A stretch of DNA of 17,390 nucleotides from an uncultured Methylotenera sp. (lineage in GTDB: Bacteria; Pseudomonadota; Gammaproteobacteria; Burkholderiales; Methylophilaceae). The stretch is taken from positions 1 to 17,390 of the forward strand of contig CALFXV010000058.1 in the NCBI GenBank assembly GCA_937957775.1, given 5' to 3'. This document shows positions 10,854 through 17,390 of the stretch, piece after piece. Below the pieces are notes generated by a model that saw only the letters and a program-made list of their open reading frames with translations, ran no database searches and was not told where the DNA came from. Each line of letters begins with the position of its first letter. Within the stretch, counting starts at the first letter, position 1. The position numbers were made by a program, and so were the translations under genes.

Positions 10854-11158
10854 TAAATTTTTAAATCTTTCAATGGCTTAGTAAGTTTCTCAGCTCAAGC
10901 ACAAGCGGGCTTACACAAAGGCTAGATTTTACTTTAATAGCCGCCAATAGTCATGTAAAAGCGCTTTTTTACGCGAGTAAGCAACAGCTGATTTTAAAAA
11001 AACGTCTGTTTACAGCTATGTCATAATTCATTAACTAGACTGAGTGATAATGTGGGTGTGAAAAAATCTAAAGCAAATTGCTTCAATCTGCTTTATCATG
11101 TCAGGTGGAACTGTATAGTTTAGCAAGATCACTTTTATTAATTAAGACGGAGTACCAA
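10854..11158. other. Gene-free region between divergent mnmG and the cytochrome gene
   Basis: About 305 bp with no credible gene, AT-rich, lying between two divergent genes, so it must hold promoters for both. I see no near-consensus -35/-10 pair. The best partial candidates are TTTACA-N17-TAAAGT on the minus strand for mnmG, and isolated -10-like hexamers GATAAT (11046-11051) and TATAGT (11114-11119) on the plus strand for the cytochrome. A short palindrome AAAAGCGCTTTT lies at 10957-10968. The cytochrome-proximal 80 bases keep the reading frame open by chance. There is no RNA gene or parS copy that I can recognise. Confidence 0.5.
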
Positions 11159-11602
11159 ATGAAACAATTAAATATTCTTTTAGTAGCATTGCTTGGCCTT
11201 ACTGCAGTTTCTGCACAAGCCAGCGTTGCCAATGCAGAAAAATTAATTATGATTTACACTACCCAAGCTAAAGCGGCCAACCCAGAATACACAGGCCCAA
11301 CAGTAGCAGATGGTAAATTCTTTTTTAACCGTAAAGTTAAATTGGGCAACGGCAAAGAAATGGCTTGCGCATCTTGCCATACAGCGAATCCAGCAGACAA
11401 CGGTAAACACGTTGCCACACGCAAAGTAATTCAACCCTTATCACCGGCCGTCAATGCCAAACGTTTTGCTGACTTCGAAAAAGTTGAAGCCAAATTCACA
11501 CAACATTGCACGGACATTATCGGCAGCGACTGTACGCCAGCTGAAAAAGCCAGCTACATCACCTACGTATTAACTGAAAAAACACCAAGCGCCAAGAAAT
11601 AA
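11159..11602 (+). CDS. Periplasmic cytochrome c''-like monohaem protein (SHP / DUF1924-type)
   Basis: A 147-residue precursor with a Sec signal peptide (MKQLNILLVALLGLTAVSAQA, predicted cleavage after residue 21) and one haem-binding CASCH at 70-74. The mature part resembles Methylophilus methylotrophus cytochrome c'' as I remember it (NAEKL, DGK.FFNRK, CASCHT.NPA, NAKRF-like, AEKA). If cleaved after Ala21, the haem cysteines fall at 49 and 52, the proximal His at 53, the distal His at 95 and a Cys pair at 96 and 104. This is the numbering reported for cytochrome c'', whose distal His leaves the iron on reduction. GGAG at 11149-11152 fixes this start, not the 27-codon longer frame upstream. 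The partner and physiological role are unknown. It is the only plus-strand gene before dnaA and converges on mnmE. Confidence 0.92.
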   Translation: MKQLNILLVALLGLTAVSAQASVANAEKLIMIYTTQAKAANPEYTGPTVADGKFFFNRKVKLGNGKEMACASCHTANPADNGKHVATRKVIQPLSPAVNAKRFADFEKVEAKFTQHCTDIIGSDCTPAEKASYITYVLTEKTPSAKK

Positions 11603-11634
11603 GCTTAGTTTTTTCGGGCCTGATTTAGGCCAAC

Positions 11635-11671
11635 AAAAAAGCAGTGTTTCACGTGAAACACTGCTTTTTTT
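11635..11671. terminator. Bidirectional intrinsic terminator between the cytochrome gene and mnmE
   Basis: Positions 11635-11670 form a perfect 36-bp palindrome. Six A's and GCAG lead into a 16-bp core, then CTGC and six T's, with a seventh T at 11671. Read from either side it gives a stable stem followed by a U-run. It lies 32 bases after the cytochrome stop and 35 bases after the mnmE stop, exactly where both convergent transcripts should end. The core is a parS site (separate entry). Confidence 0.88.
11645..11660. other. parS: parS centromere site (ParB binding site)
   Basis: The sequence TGTTTCACGTGAAACA is an exact palindrome. It matches the widely conserved chromosomal parS consensus (TGTTNCACGTGAAACA) at every position. 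parA and parB are encoded 3.4-5 kb to the left and dnaA begins about 4.2 kb to the right, so the site is where an origin-proximal centromere should be. I found no second full match in the window. The site sits in the stem of the terminator at 11635-11671. Confidence 0.93.
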
Positions 11672-11705
11672 ACGTCCCAACTCGCTGCAATCTAGCCCTT
11701 AAGGC

Positions 11706-13055
11706 TTACTTGCCGATACAAAACTTGCTGAATATTTCACCTAACAAATCATCCGGCGTAAATTCGCCAGTGATGCTAGCAAGCGCATGCTGCGCCAAGC
11801 TTAACTCTTCGGCCAACAATTCGGCCGCAGCCAATTGAGCGCTCGCCGCATGCAAATGGCTTTTTACTTTAAGCAACGCATCCAAATGCCGCGCCCTGGC
11901 CATAAAAATGCCTTCCGAATTATTTTGATACCCGGCTAATGCCAATAAGTGGCTTTTTAGTAAATCCATACCGGCGCCGGTCTTAGCCGACAAATAGACG
12001 TGCACGGCGCCATCCACTTGCTTAGCTAGGGGCGGCTCTTGGGCCACGTCAATCTTGTTGTGCACCCATATTTTATGAATTTCCTGCGGCAATCGCGCTA
12101 AAATCGATTTTTCCGTTTCGGTAATACCATGAGCTGCATCAACTAATAATAATGCGATATTCGCGCTTTCTGCAGCCCGCCATGTTCGAGCGATACCGAA
12201 TTTTTCTACTTCATCGTCGGTGTCACGAAGACCCGCTGTGTCTATGACATGCAAGGGCACACCGTTTATTTGTATGGCATTTTTTATGGTGTCGCGGGTG
12301 GTGCCGGCAATAGAAGTAACAATAGCGATGTCTTCGCCTGCCAATTGATTCATCAAACTGGATTTACCCACATTGGGCTGACCAACCAAAACCACGTTTA
12401 TGCCTTCACGCAATAAACTGCCTTGTTTGGCTTTAGCAAACACCGTGTCCAGTTCCGCTGTGATGGCAGCCAATTTATCTTTTACGCGCCCCTGGCTAAT
12501 GAAATCAATTTCTTCTTCGGGAAAATCCAAGCAGGCTTCTACGAACATTCTTAAATCAATCAGCTTTAACAACAAAGCATTGATGCTCATGGAAAACTCG
12601 CCCGACAGTGAGCGCACCGCACTTTTTGCGGCCTCACTGGTGGCCGCATTAATCAGGTCAGCTACCGCCTCGGCCTGCGCCAGATCCATTTTGTCGTTTA
12701 AATAAGCGCGACGGGTAAATTCTCCTGGTTCAGCTTGCCTTGCACCTAATGCAATGCAGCGGGCCAACAAAATTTGCATGAGCGCCGTGCCGCCGTGCGC
12801 CTGCAATTCAAGCACGTCTTCACCGGTATAGGAATGTGGGTTGGCATAGAAAATAGCGATGCCACGATCGATTAACTCGCCGTTGTCCTGACGAAAATTC
12901 AGGTAAGCGGCGTGGCGCGTGGCAGGACATTGCCCCAGCACCCCTTGGGCAATAATGGCCGCATTGGGGCCAGAAACCCTAACCACACCAATGCCGCCCG
13001 CGCCACTGGCCGTGGCGATGGCAGCGATGGTATCGGATGACTTAGTGCTTGCCAC
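11706..13055 (-). CDS. mnmE: tRNA modification GTPase MnmE
   Basis: MnmE (TrmE) is the GTPase and folate-binding partner of MnmG in wobble U34 modification. The product has 449 residues (454 in E. coli). The N-terminal folate domain starts with [23 protein letters not shown]. The inserted G domain has G1 GQPNVGKS (about 225-232), G2 GTTRD (251-255), G3 DTAG (272-275) and G4 NKID (333-336). The C-terminus ends FCIGK with the conserved Cys446. The only credible start is a GTG at 13053-13055, which overlaps the yidC end by 14 bases and has no separate ribosome binding site, so it probably depends on translational coupling to yidC. It ends 35 bases from the parS terminator. Confidence 0.97.
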   Translation of the reverse strand: MASTKSSDTIAAIATASGAGGIGVVRVSGPNAAIIAQGVLGQCPATRHAAYLNFRQDNGELIDRGIAIFYANPHSYTGEDVLELQAHGGTALMQILLARCIALGARQAEPGEFTRRAYLNDKMDLAQAEAVADLINAATSEAAKSAVRSLSGEFSMSINALLLKLIDLRMFVEACLDFPEEEIDFISQGRVKDKLAAITAELDTVFAKAKQGSLLREGINVVLVGQPNVGKSSLMNQLAGEDIAIVTSIAGTTRDTIKNAIQINGVPLHVIDTAGLRDTDDEVEKFGIARTWRAAESANIALLLVDAAHGITETEKSILARLPQEIHKIWVHNKIDVAQEPPLAKQVDGAVHVYLSAKTGAGMDLLKSHLLALAGYQNNSEGIFMARARHLDALLKVKSHLHAASAQLAAAELLAEELSLAQHALASITGEFTPDDLLGEIFSKFCIGK

Positions 13056-14673
13056 CTGATTTTTTTAACAGGGCAGCGGCATGGATAGACTTGTTGACAT
13101 ACCATTGTTGCCATATGGAGATTATGTTGTTCACTACCCAATACAAGACCAAGCCGGCAGGAAAGAAGAAGAAGAACACACTGAATACCACCGGCATCCA
13201 AGTCATGACCTTGGCTTGAATTGGGTCGGTAGGCTTAGGGTTAAGCTTGGTTTGTATGATCATGGACAGGCCCATGATTATCGGCAATATATAGTAGGGG
13301 TCCACTGCGGAAAGATCTTGTATCCAACCAAAGAATGGCGCATGGCGTAACTCCACCGACCCCAATAACATCCAATACAGTGAAATAAACACCGGAATTT
13401 GTATCAATATGGGCAAACAACCGCTCATAGGGTTAATTTTTTCGGTACGGTAAATGTCCATCAGGGCCATTTGCATTTTTTGCCTGTCGTCACCAAACTT
13501 TTGTTTTAAGGCTTCTAAGCGCGGTGCCAATTCACGCATTTGCGCCATGGAGCGGTAACTCTTAGCCGACAAGGGGTAAAAAGCCGCTTTAATTAACAAG
13601 GTTAATAAAATGATGGCCACGCCCCAGTTATTTACTATGGCGTGTATTTTTGCCAATACCCAAAATAATGGGGCGGCCACAATAGTCAACCTGCCGTAAT
13701 CGACTGTGTACTCAAGGCCTGGAGCAGCGGCAATTAAATCATCTTTGCTCTGTGGTCCGGAGAAGAGTTTGGCTGGCACAGTTAAACTGGCCCCAGGCGC
13801 AATGGTTTCTAATGCGCTTTTTGTGCCAATTCTGTACATGTGCTCATTTAGTTTTTCCGTATAAAACTCGCGGGCCAAGCCTTCTTTTGGTATCCAGGCG
13901 CTAACGAAATAATGTTGTAGCAAGCCAACCCAACCGTCATTAGCACTAAGTTTAAGCGGCTCTTTTTCCATGTCCGAGAAAGACAGTTTCTTAAATTTTG
14001 TGGCATCCGTGTAATAGGAACCGCCGGTAAAGGTAGGCATTAAAGCCGACCCTTGGTTGGATTCATTATCATGGACGATTTGATAGTAAACCGTTGGCGC
14101 GATCGGCGCTGCCGTGTTGTTGTGTATTTCGTAATTCACGTCTATGGCGTACTTATGACGGTAAAAGGTGTAAATTTTATCTACATTGACGCCATTGCTT
14201 GCCCAACTTAAACGCACATCTAATTTATCTTGGCCATCTTGCAATTCATAACTGTTGGCAGTGCTACTAAACAAAGCATGATGGGTGGGTAAATCGGTGC
14301 CCAATAAACCCGATTGCGCTAAATATGTCATGGGTTGAGCGGCATCATCCAACAGCACAAAATTGTTTTTATCGTTATCTGCTGCGCGATGCTTAAGCAA
14401 GGTTAATTTGCGCAAATCACCACCGGTAGTCTCAATTTCAGCTTGATAAAGATCGGTTTTCACACTGATTCTTTGCGCCTGCTGCAGCTTGTAATCACCG
14501 GCCATGGAATCAATCGATGCGGCAGCTACTTGGTTTGCTTGTGCTGGGGTCGCATTTTGCACCGCCGCCTGTTGCACCTCAGCAACCGGGGCTTGTTGGC
14601 GTTGCCATGCATCCCATAGCATTAAAATCGACATTGAAAAAATGACAAATAAAACTAAACGTCTGGTATCCAT
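13042..14673 (-). CDS. yidC: Membrane protein insertase YidC
   Basis: YidC inserts and folds inner-membrane proteins, alone (F0 subunit c is a classic substrate) or with SecYEG. The product has 543 residues (548 in E. coli). An N-terminal membrane anchor (about 5-22) is followed by a Gln/Ala-rich linker and the large periplasmic beta domain (about 60-330). The conserved insertase core follows, with helices near 345-370, 420-440, 460-480 and 495-525. The core carries the hydrophilic-groove Arg region [19 protein letters not shown] and the [18 protein letters not shown] motif. The tail ends in lysines (LLKKSGGKH). It is the second-largest gene of the rpmH-rnpA-yidD-yidC-mnmE run, 53 bp after yidD, and its end overlaps mnmE. 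Confidence 0.98.
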   Translation of the reverse strand: MDTRRLVLFVIFSMSILMLWDAWQRQQAPVAEVQQAAVQNATPAQANQVAAASIDSMAGDYKLQQAQRISVKTDLYQAEIETTGGDLRKLTLLKHRAADNDKNNFVLLDDAAQPMTYLAQSGLLGTDLPTHHALFSSTANSYELQDGQDKLDVRLSWASNGVNVDKIYTFYRHKYAIDVNYEIHNNTAAPIAPTVYYQIVHDNESNQGSALMPTFTGGSYYTDATKFKKLSFSDMEKEPLKLSANDGWVGLLQHYFVSAWIPKEGLAREFYTEKLNEHMYRIGTKSALETIAPGASLTVPAKLFSGPQSKDDLIAAAPGLEYTVDYGRLTIVAAPLFWVLAKIHAIVNNWGVAIILLTLLIKAAFYPLSAKSYRSMAQMRELAPRLEALKQKFGDDRQKMQMALMDIYRTEKINPMSGCLPILIQIPVFISLYWMLLGSVELRHAPFFGWIQDLSAVDPYYILPIIMGLSMIIQTKLNPKPTDPIQAKVMTWMPVVFSVFFFFFPAGLVLYWVVNNIISIWQQWYVNKSIHAAALLKKSGGKH

Positions 14674-14726
14674 GATTTTTAAGTTATCTTTAATAAAAGG
14701 TTAGTAAGGGTGTTGGCCACTTCGGG

Positions 14727-14945
14727 TTAAGGAATGGGATCGTGCCCACCAGCGTGCCATGGGTGACATCGAAGTATACGGCGCAAGGCATAATAACTGC
14801 CCATGATGGCGCCATGCCTATGTATGGCTTGCGTAGCGTACGCTGAACAGGTGGGATAAAAACGACATTGCTGTCCAAAAAAGGGGCTTAGCAATATTTG
14901 ATAGCCTCGTATTACCCAGATTAATAGTTGCGCCATAATTTTCAT
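14727..14945 (-). CDS. yidD: Membrane protein insertion efficiency factor YidD
   Basis: YidD is a small amphipathic inner-membrane-associated protein that contacts nascent substrates during YidC-dependent insertion. The product has 72 residues, within the usual range of about 70-85. The family pattern is plain: [30 protein letters not shown] near 13-42, with both conserved cysteines, then the [22 protein letters not shown] ending. Two starts are possible, ATG at 14945 or at codon 4. Neither has a well-spaced ribosome binding site, though GAGG lies 14 bases before the first. It begins 12 bases after the rnpA stop, so coupling to rnpA is likely. The frame is intact. Confidence 0.95.
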   Translation of the reverse strand: MKIMAQLLIWVIRGYQILLSPFFGQQCRFYPTCSAYATQAIHRHGAIMGSYYALRRILRCHPWHAGGHDPIP

Positions 14946-14957
14946 TAGTGCTGGTTG

Positions 14958-15347
14958 CTACGCCTCATAGCCTTTGTCGTGGTTGATTTCCGCTCGTGCT
15001 AAGCGCTGATTTAATTTTACCACTAGCGCATTGAACTCCAGTTTAATTAACTGAAAATCGCGCTTATCGAACTTCTTTTGCACCCGTAAAATAATATCGG
15101 CTGCCGTAATTTCATGCTGTTGCAAGCGAAAAAGTTCGCGCAAAACGCGACGCATGTAATTTCTGCTGACGGCCAATTTGGCGGTTTTCTTACCGACCAC
15201 CAAGCCTAAGCGTGGCCTTTGAAGTTCGTTGGTTTGATAATGCAGGGCCAGGTACTCTGTTGCAATACGTTTGCGGAAATTAAAAACGGATGAAAAATCA
15301 TCCGTTTTAATTAATTTGGCTTCTTTAATGAGCCTGTAGCTTGGCAT
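14958..15347 (-). CDS. rnpA: Ribonuclease P protein component
   Basis: RnpA is the basic protein that binds the catalytic RNA (M1) and helps mature tRNA 5' ends. From the second of two tandem ATGs (15345-15347) the product has 129 residues. I prefer this start because AGG is then five bases upstream, against two bases for the first ATG at 15350. The N-terminal phrase LIKTDDFSSVFNFRKR and GLVVGKKTAKLAVSRNYMRRVLRELFR (about 50-75) contain the RNR-type signature of the family. The C-terminus is more variable, as usual. It lies between rpmH and yidD. A hairpin just after rpmH (15401-15419) may lower its expression relative to L34, which is needed in far larger amounts. Confidence 0.96.
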   Translation of the reverse strand: MPSYRLIKEAKLIKTDDFSSVFNFRKRIATEYLALHYQTNELQRPRLGLVVGKKTAKLAVSRNYMRRVLRELFRLQQHEITAADIILRVQKKFDKRDFQLIKLEFNALVVKLNQRLARAEINHDKGYEA

Positions 15348-15400
15348 CATTACCTAAAATTGTTAAATTAAAATTTATCAGGTTAATGTGCGCTGTAAGA

Positions 15401-15419
15401 TTAGTCCGAAGCGGACTAA
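15401..15419 (-). other. Hairpin directly after rpmH, before rnpA
   Basis: TTAGTCCG (15401-15408) and CGGACTAA (15412-15419) are perfect 8-bp inverted copies around a 3-nt loop, three bases after the rpmH stop. No U-run follows on the minus strand, so it is not a strong terminator. Partial attenuation or an mRNA processing or stability role is inferred from its position between a highly expressed ribosomal gene and rnpA. Confidence 0.5.
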
Positions 15420-15422
15420 AAA

Positions 15423-15557
15423 TTACAGACCTAAACGTTTGCGACCCTTGGCGCGACGACGAGCAATAACAGCGCGGCCGCCTTTGGTAGCCATGCGAAC
15501 TAGAAAACCGTGAGTGGTTGCACGACGTGTTTTGGATGGTTGATATGTACGTTTCAT
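15423..15557 (-). CDS. rpmH: 50S ribosomal protein L34
   Basis: L34 is a very small, highly basic protein of the large ribosomal subunit. The 44-residue product starts [18 protein letters not shown] and ends [13 protein letters not shown], the standard L34 pattern and length. The ATG at 15555-15557 has GGAG six bases upstream. It is the first gene of the rpmH-rnpA-yidD-yidC-mnmE run and has a near-consensus promoter at 15595-15624. The family's common GFRARM is GFLVRM here, a mild variation. It is divergent from dnaA across a 256-bp gap, the typical arrangement next to the origin. Confidence 0.98.
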   Translation of the reverse strand: MKRTYQPSKTRRATTHGFLVRMATKGGRAVIARRRAKGRKRLGL

Positions 15558-15594
15558 GTATTACTCCAACAAGCAAATAGCTATAAAGGGCGCT

Positions 15595-15624
15595 ATTAGA
15601 CACGATAAGCATCTATTTTGTCAA
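15595..15624 (-). promoter_or_regulatory. Strong sigma70 promoter of rpmH
   Basis: On the minus strand a perfect -35 TTGACA (15619-15624) and TCTAAT (15595-15600, 5 of 6 to the -10) are 18 bases apart. Transcription would start near 15588, about 30 bases before the rpmH ATG. This is the best promoter in the window and suits a ribosomal protein operon. Confidence 0.8.
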
Positions 15625-15657
15625 CGTTTATTTAGTTTTGCCTAGTAAGTAAATGCC

Positions 15658-15666
15658 TGTGGATAA
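15658..15666 (-). promoter_or_regulatory. Consensus DnaA box upstream of dnaA
   Basis: TGTGGATAA on the plus strand is the exact complement of the DnaA box TTATCCACA. It lies between the divergent rpmH and dnaA genes, about 150 bases before the dnaA ATG and just beyond the rpmH -35. Autoregulation of dnaA or an origin role are both plausible; a single box here favours the former. Confidence 0.8.
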
Positions 15667-15813
15667 GTTTGACTAAACAGGCTAAAATGCCATCCTGGGC
15701 TGATTAAAAATAAATAATAAAATTCATAGCCAATAATTCAATAATTAGTAAAACAAAACAAGCACTTAGAAGCGCTTGCCTGGTTAATAAACGAAAGTAA
15801 ATAACAATAGAAG
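15667..15813 (+). promoter_or_regulatory. dnaA upstream region
   Basis: AT-rich sequence that must contain the dnaA promoter. No near-consensus pair stands out. The best weak candidate is TTGCCT (15776-15781) with TAAATA (15798-15803) 16 bases later, which would start transcription within a few bases of the ATG. AAGCACTT and AAGCGCTT near 15760-15777 form a short imperfect repeat. Confidence 0.35.
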
Positions 15814-17199
15814 ATGCAAAATTTCTGGCCTACTTGTCTGAGCCGTTTTGAACAAGAGTTGTCTAAGCAACAATTCAACACTTGGATCAAACCGCTCTTT
15901 GCCGAAGTCAATGGCAATGTACTGAGATTGGTTGCGCCTAATCGCTTTGTTTTACAGTGGGTAAAAGATCGGTTTAATAAAAAAATTGAACAATTTGCGC
16001 GTGAGTTGCAATTAAACGACATACAAATCGATTTTGTAATTGCAAACATTGAGCCCGAACAAGAAGACAAAGCGGCAGAAAAACTAAGCGCCAAAATCCA
16101 AACTGAGTTGACTAAGATGGCTGCCAGTCCAGCTGTGGCTAAGCCCGTTGGCAAAAAGACCGTGGAGGTCACCAAAGTTGTTTCCGGTTTAAACAGTGCG
16201 TTTAATTTCGAAAATTACGTTACCGGTCGGGCCAATCAGTTAGCCCGTGCTGCCGCCATACAGGTAGCAGAGAATCCTGGTGCGGCTTATAACCCATTAT
16301 TCATATACGGTGGCGTGGGCTTGGGGAAAACCCATTTACTGCAAGCCATAGGCAATGAGTTAAAAAAACACAAACCGGATGCCAAAATTCGTTACCTGCA
16401 TGCTGAGCGCTATGTAAGTGATGTGGTTAAGGCTTACGAAAATAAAGCCTTTGATGAATTTAAACGGCAATACCATTCTTTAGACTTGCTGTTAATTGAC
16501 GACATCCAGTTTTTTGCTAAAAAAACCCGTACACAAGAAGAGTTCTTTTATGCCTTCAATTCCTTGATTGAAGCAAAAAAACAAATTGTCATCACCTGCG
16601 ACACCTACCCTAAAGAAATCATGGATGTGGATGAGCGCCTAAGAACACGATTTAGTTGGGGTTTAACCGTAGCAGTGGAACCACCGGAATTGGAAATGCG
16701 CGTGGCTATTTTGATAAAAAAAGCGGAAGCGGTTAATTTAAACTTGCCGGAGGAAGTGGCCTTCTTTATAGCTAAACAAATACGCTCCAGCGTTCGAGAA
16801 TTGGAAGGCGCGTTAAATCGTATTATTGCTATGGCAAAATTTACCGGCAATGCCATAGACGTGCATTTAGCAAAAGATGCACTTCGTGATTTAATAGCAG
16901 TACGCGGTCGTCAGGTAACCATGGAAAATATCCAAAAAACCGTAGCCGATTACTACAAAATAAAAGTGGCTGAAATGTACAGCAAGAAACGCACGCGTAA
17001 TTTTGCCCGGCCTAGGCAAATAGCCATGGCTTTATCACGTGAACTCACCAATCACAGCTTTCCTGAAATAGGTGAGGCATTTGGTGGTCGTCACCACACA
17101 ACCGTTATGCATGCGTGCGATGAAATTGATTTACTAAGAAAAAATGACCCGTCTTTTACGCGAGATATTGGTTTTTTAATCCAAGTAATCCGCGATTAA
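15814..17199 (+). CDS. dnaA: Chromosomal replication initiator protein DnaA
   Basis: DnaA binds DnaA boxes at oriC, assembles with ATP into a filament, melts the origin and loads the helicase. The product has 461 residues (467 in E. coli). Domain I (about 1-80) begins MQNFWPTCLSRFEQELSKQQ. A short variable linker covers about 80-125. The AAA+ domain has Walker A GGVGLGKT (166-173), Walker B LLLIDD (225-230) and the arginine-finger box RLRTRFSWG near 275-283. The DNA-binding domain has KKRTRNFARPRQIAMALSRE (391-410) and the DnaA signature ending FGGRHHTTVMHAC (423-435). His427 replaces the usual Asp of GGRDHTTV. No well-spaced ribosome binding site is present; AGAAG touches the ATG. The N-terminus matches the family, so the start is secure. 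Confidence 0.98.
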   Translation: MQNFWPTCLSRFEQELSKQQFNTWIKPLFAEVNGNVLRLVAPNRFVLQWVKDRFNKKIEQFARELQLNDIQIDFVIANIEPEQEDKAAEKLSAKIQTELTKMAASPAVAKPVGKKTVEVTKVVSGLNSAFNFENYVTGRANQLARAAAIQVAENPGAAYNPLFIYGGVGLGKTHLLQAIGNELKKHKPDAKIRYLHAERYVSDVVKAYENKAFDEFKRQYHSLDLLLIDDIQFFAKKTRTQEEFFYAFNSLIEAKKQIVITCDTYPKEIMDVDERLRTRFSWGLTVAVEPPELEMRVAILIKKAEAVNLNLPEEVAFFIAKQIRSSVRELEGALNRIIAMAKFTGNAIDVHLAKDALRDLIAVRGRQVTMENIQKTVADYYKIKVAEMYSKKRTRNFARPRQIAMALSRELTNHSFPEIGEAFGGRHHTTVMHACDEIDLLRKNDPSFTRDIGFLIQVIRD

Positions 17200-17390
17200 G
17201 GACTAGATAGGCTATGAATTATCTGTGGGTGAATTGCGGATAAAGACTTTAATTTGTTAAAGCTAATTTTTAATCAACAAATTGCCCACAGTAGAATATG
17301 CACAAATTAAGGTGGTTTTGATGTAATTAAACTATTGATTTATTAAACAAATAAACCGTTATCCACAAAATACTGCACCCTTATTATTGT
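17200..17390. other. oriC: AT-rich dnaA-dnaN intergenic region, probable part of oriC
   Basis: There is no gene from the dnaA stop to the window edge. The region holds an exact DnaA box at 17359-17367 and near-matches at 17235-17243 (TTATCCGCA on the minus strand, one mismatch), 17282-17290 (TTGCCCACA) and 17296-17304 (ATATGCACA). AT-rich stretches lie at about 17244-17281 and 17305-17356. Clustered boxes next to AT-rich DNA beside dnaA are the usual look of an origin. The region is cut at the window edge, so its extent is unknown, and dnaN should follow. Confidence 0.65.
17359..17367 (+). promoter_or_regulatory. Consensus DnaA box downstream of dnaA
   Basis: TTATCCACA is an exact match to the high-affinity DnaA box. 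It follows an AT-rich stretch in the intergenic region after dnaA, which makes it the best single marker of oriC in this window. Confidence 0.85.

Noticed and set aside
10957-10968. AAAAGCGCTTTT palindrome upstream of mnmG as a terminator
   Set aside because: The palindrome has no loop and only about six weak pairs; no gene ends near it.
11078-11158. Upstream extension of the cytochrome reading frame (27 extra codons)
   Set aside because: The GGAG site and a clean signal peptide begin at 11159; the extra residues have no family match and would bury the signal peptide.
11617-11631. GGCCT/AGGCC hairpin after the cytochrome stop as the terminator
   Set aside because: It has only a 5-bp stem and no U-run on either strand; the 36-bp palindrome just beyond it is far better.
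15738-16175. Minus-strand open frame opposite the start of dnaA
   Set aside because: It overlaps the conserved dnaA N-terminus, and its Ser/Leu/Cys-rich product has no recognisable domain.
17247-17270. CTTTAA/TTAAAG stem followed by a T-run as a dnaA terminator
   Set aside because: The stem has six A/U-rich pairs and little stability, and it lies in AT-rich origin DNA where such matches are expected by chance.

Overview
This window is the chromosomal origin neighbourhood of a proteobacterium, most likely a betaproteobacterium of or near the Methylophilaceae. The gene order (rpmH-rnpA-yidD-yidC-mnmE / mnmG-rsmG-parA-parB / atpI-B-E-F-H-A-G-D) is the classical proteobacterial oriC cluster. The family-level guess rests mainly on a small haem protein gene whose product closely resembles cytochrome c'' of Methylophilus methylotrophus, recalled from memory. 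Base composition is moderate, roughly mid-40s %GC by eye. The species cannot be named from the sequence alone.

Layout, left to right. Positions 1-6440 hold the F-type ATP synthase operon on the minus strand: atpI, atpB, atpE, atpF, atpH, atpA, atpG and atpD in transcription order, with atpD cut by the window edge. A sigma70-like promoter (6519-6547) and a leader hairpin precede atpI. Positions 6575-10853 hold mnmG-rsmG-parA-parB, also minus strand, with tight or overlapping junctions. After a gene-free gap of about 300 bp comes the only plus-strand gene before dnaA, a cytochrome c''-like secreted haem protein (11159-11602). It converges on mnmE, and between the two lies a perfect 36-bp palindrome. 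That palindrome looks like a bidirectional intrinsic terminator and contains an exact 16-bp parS centromere site. Positions 11706-15557 hold rpmH-rnpA-yidD-yidC-mnmE (minus strand), driven by a near-consensus promoter upstream of rpmH. dnaA (15814-17199, plus strand) is divergent from rpmH. Consensus DnaA boxes lie on both sides of dnaA, and the AT-rich sequence to the right edge looks like part of oriC; dnaN is not reached.

How the genes fit together: DnaA and its boxes start replication. ParA, ParB and the parS site segregate the new origins. rpmH, rnpA, mnmE, mnmG and rsmG serve ribosome and tRNA maturation. yidC and yidD serve membrane protein insertion, including F0 subunits made by the adjacent atp operon. 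Almost every gene left of dnaA points away from the origin, co-directional with a leftward fork. The cytochrome gene is the exception.

Most of the window is ordinary core genome. The items most worth a second look are the parS site built into a terminator, the cytochrome c'' gene lodged in the origin cluster, several non-terminator RNA hairpins at gene junctions (atpF-atpE, rpmH-rnpA, atpI leader), and an Asp-to-His change at a base-contact position of DnaA.
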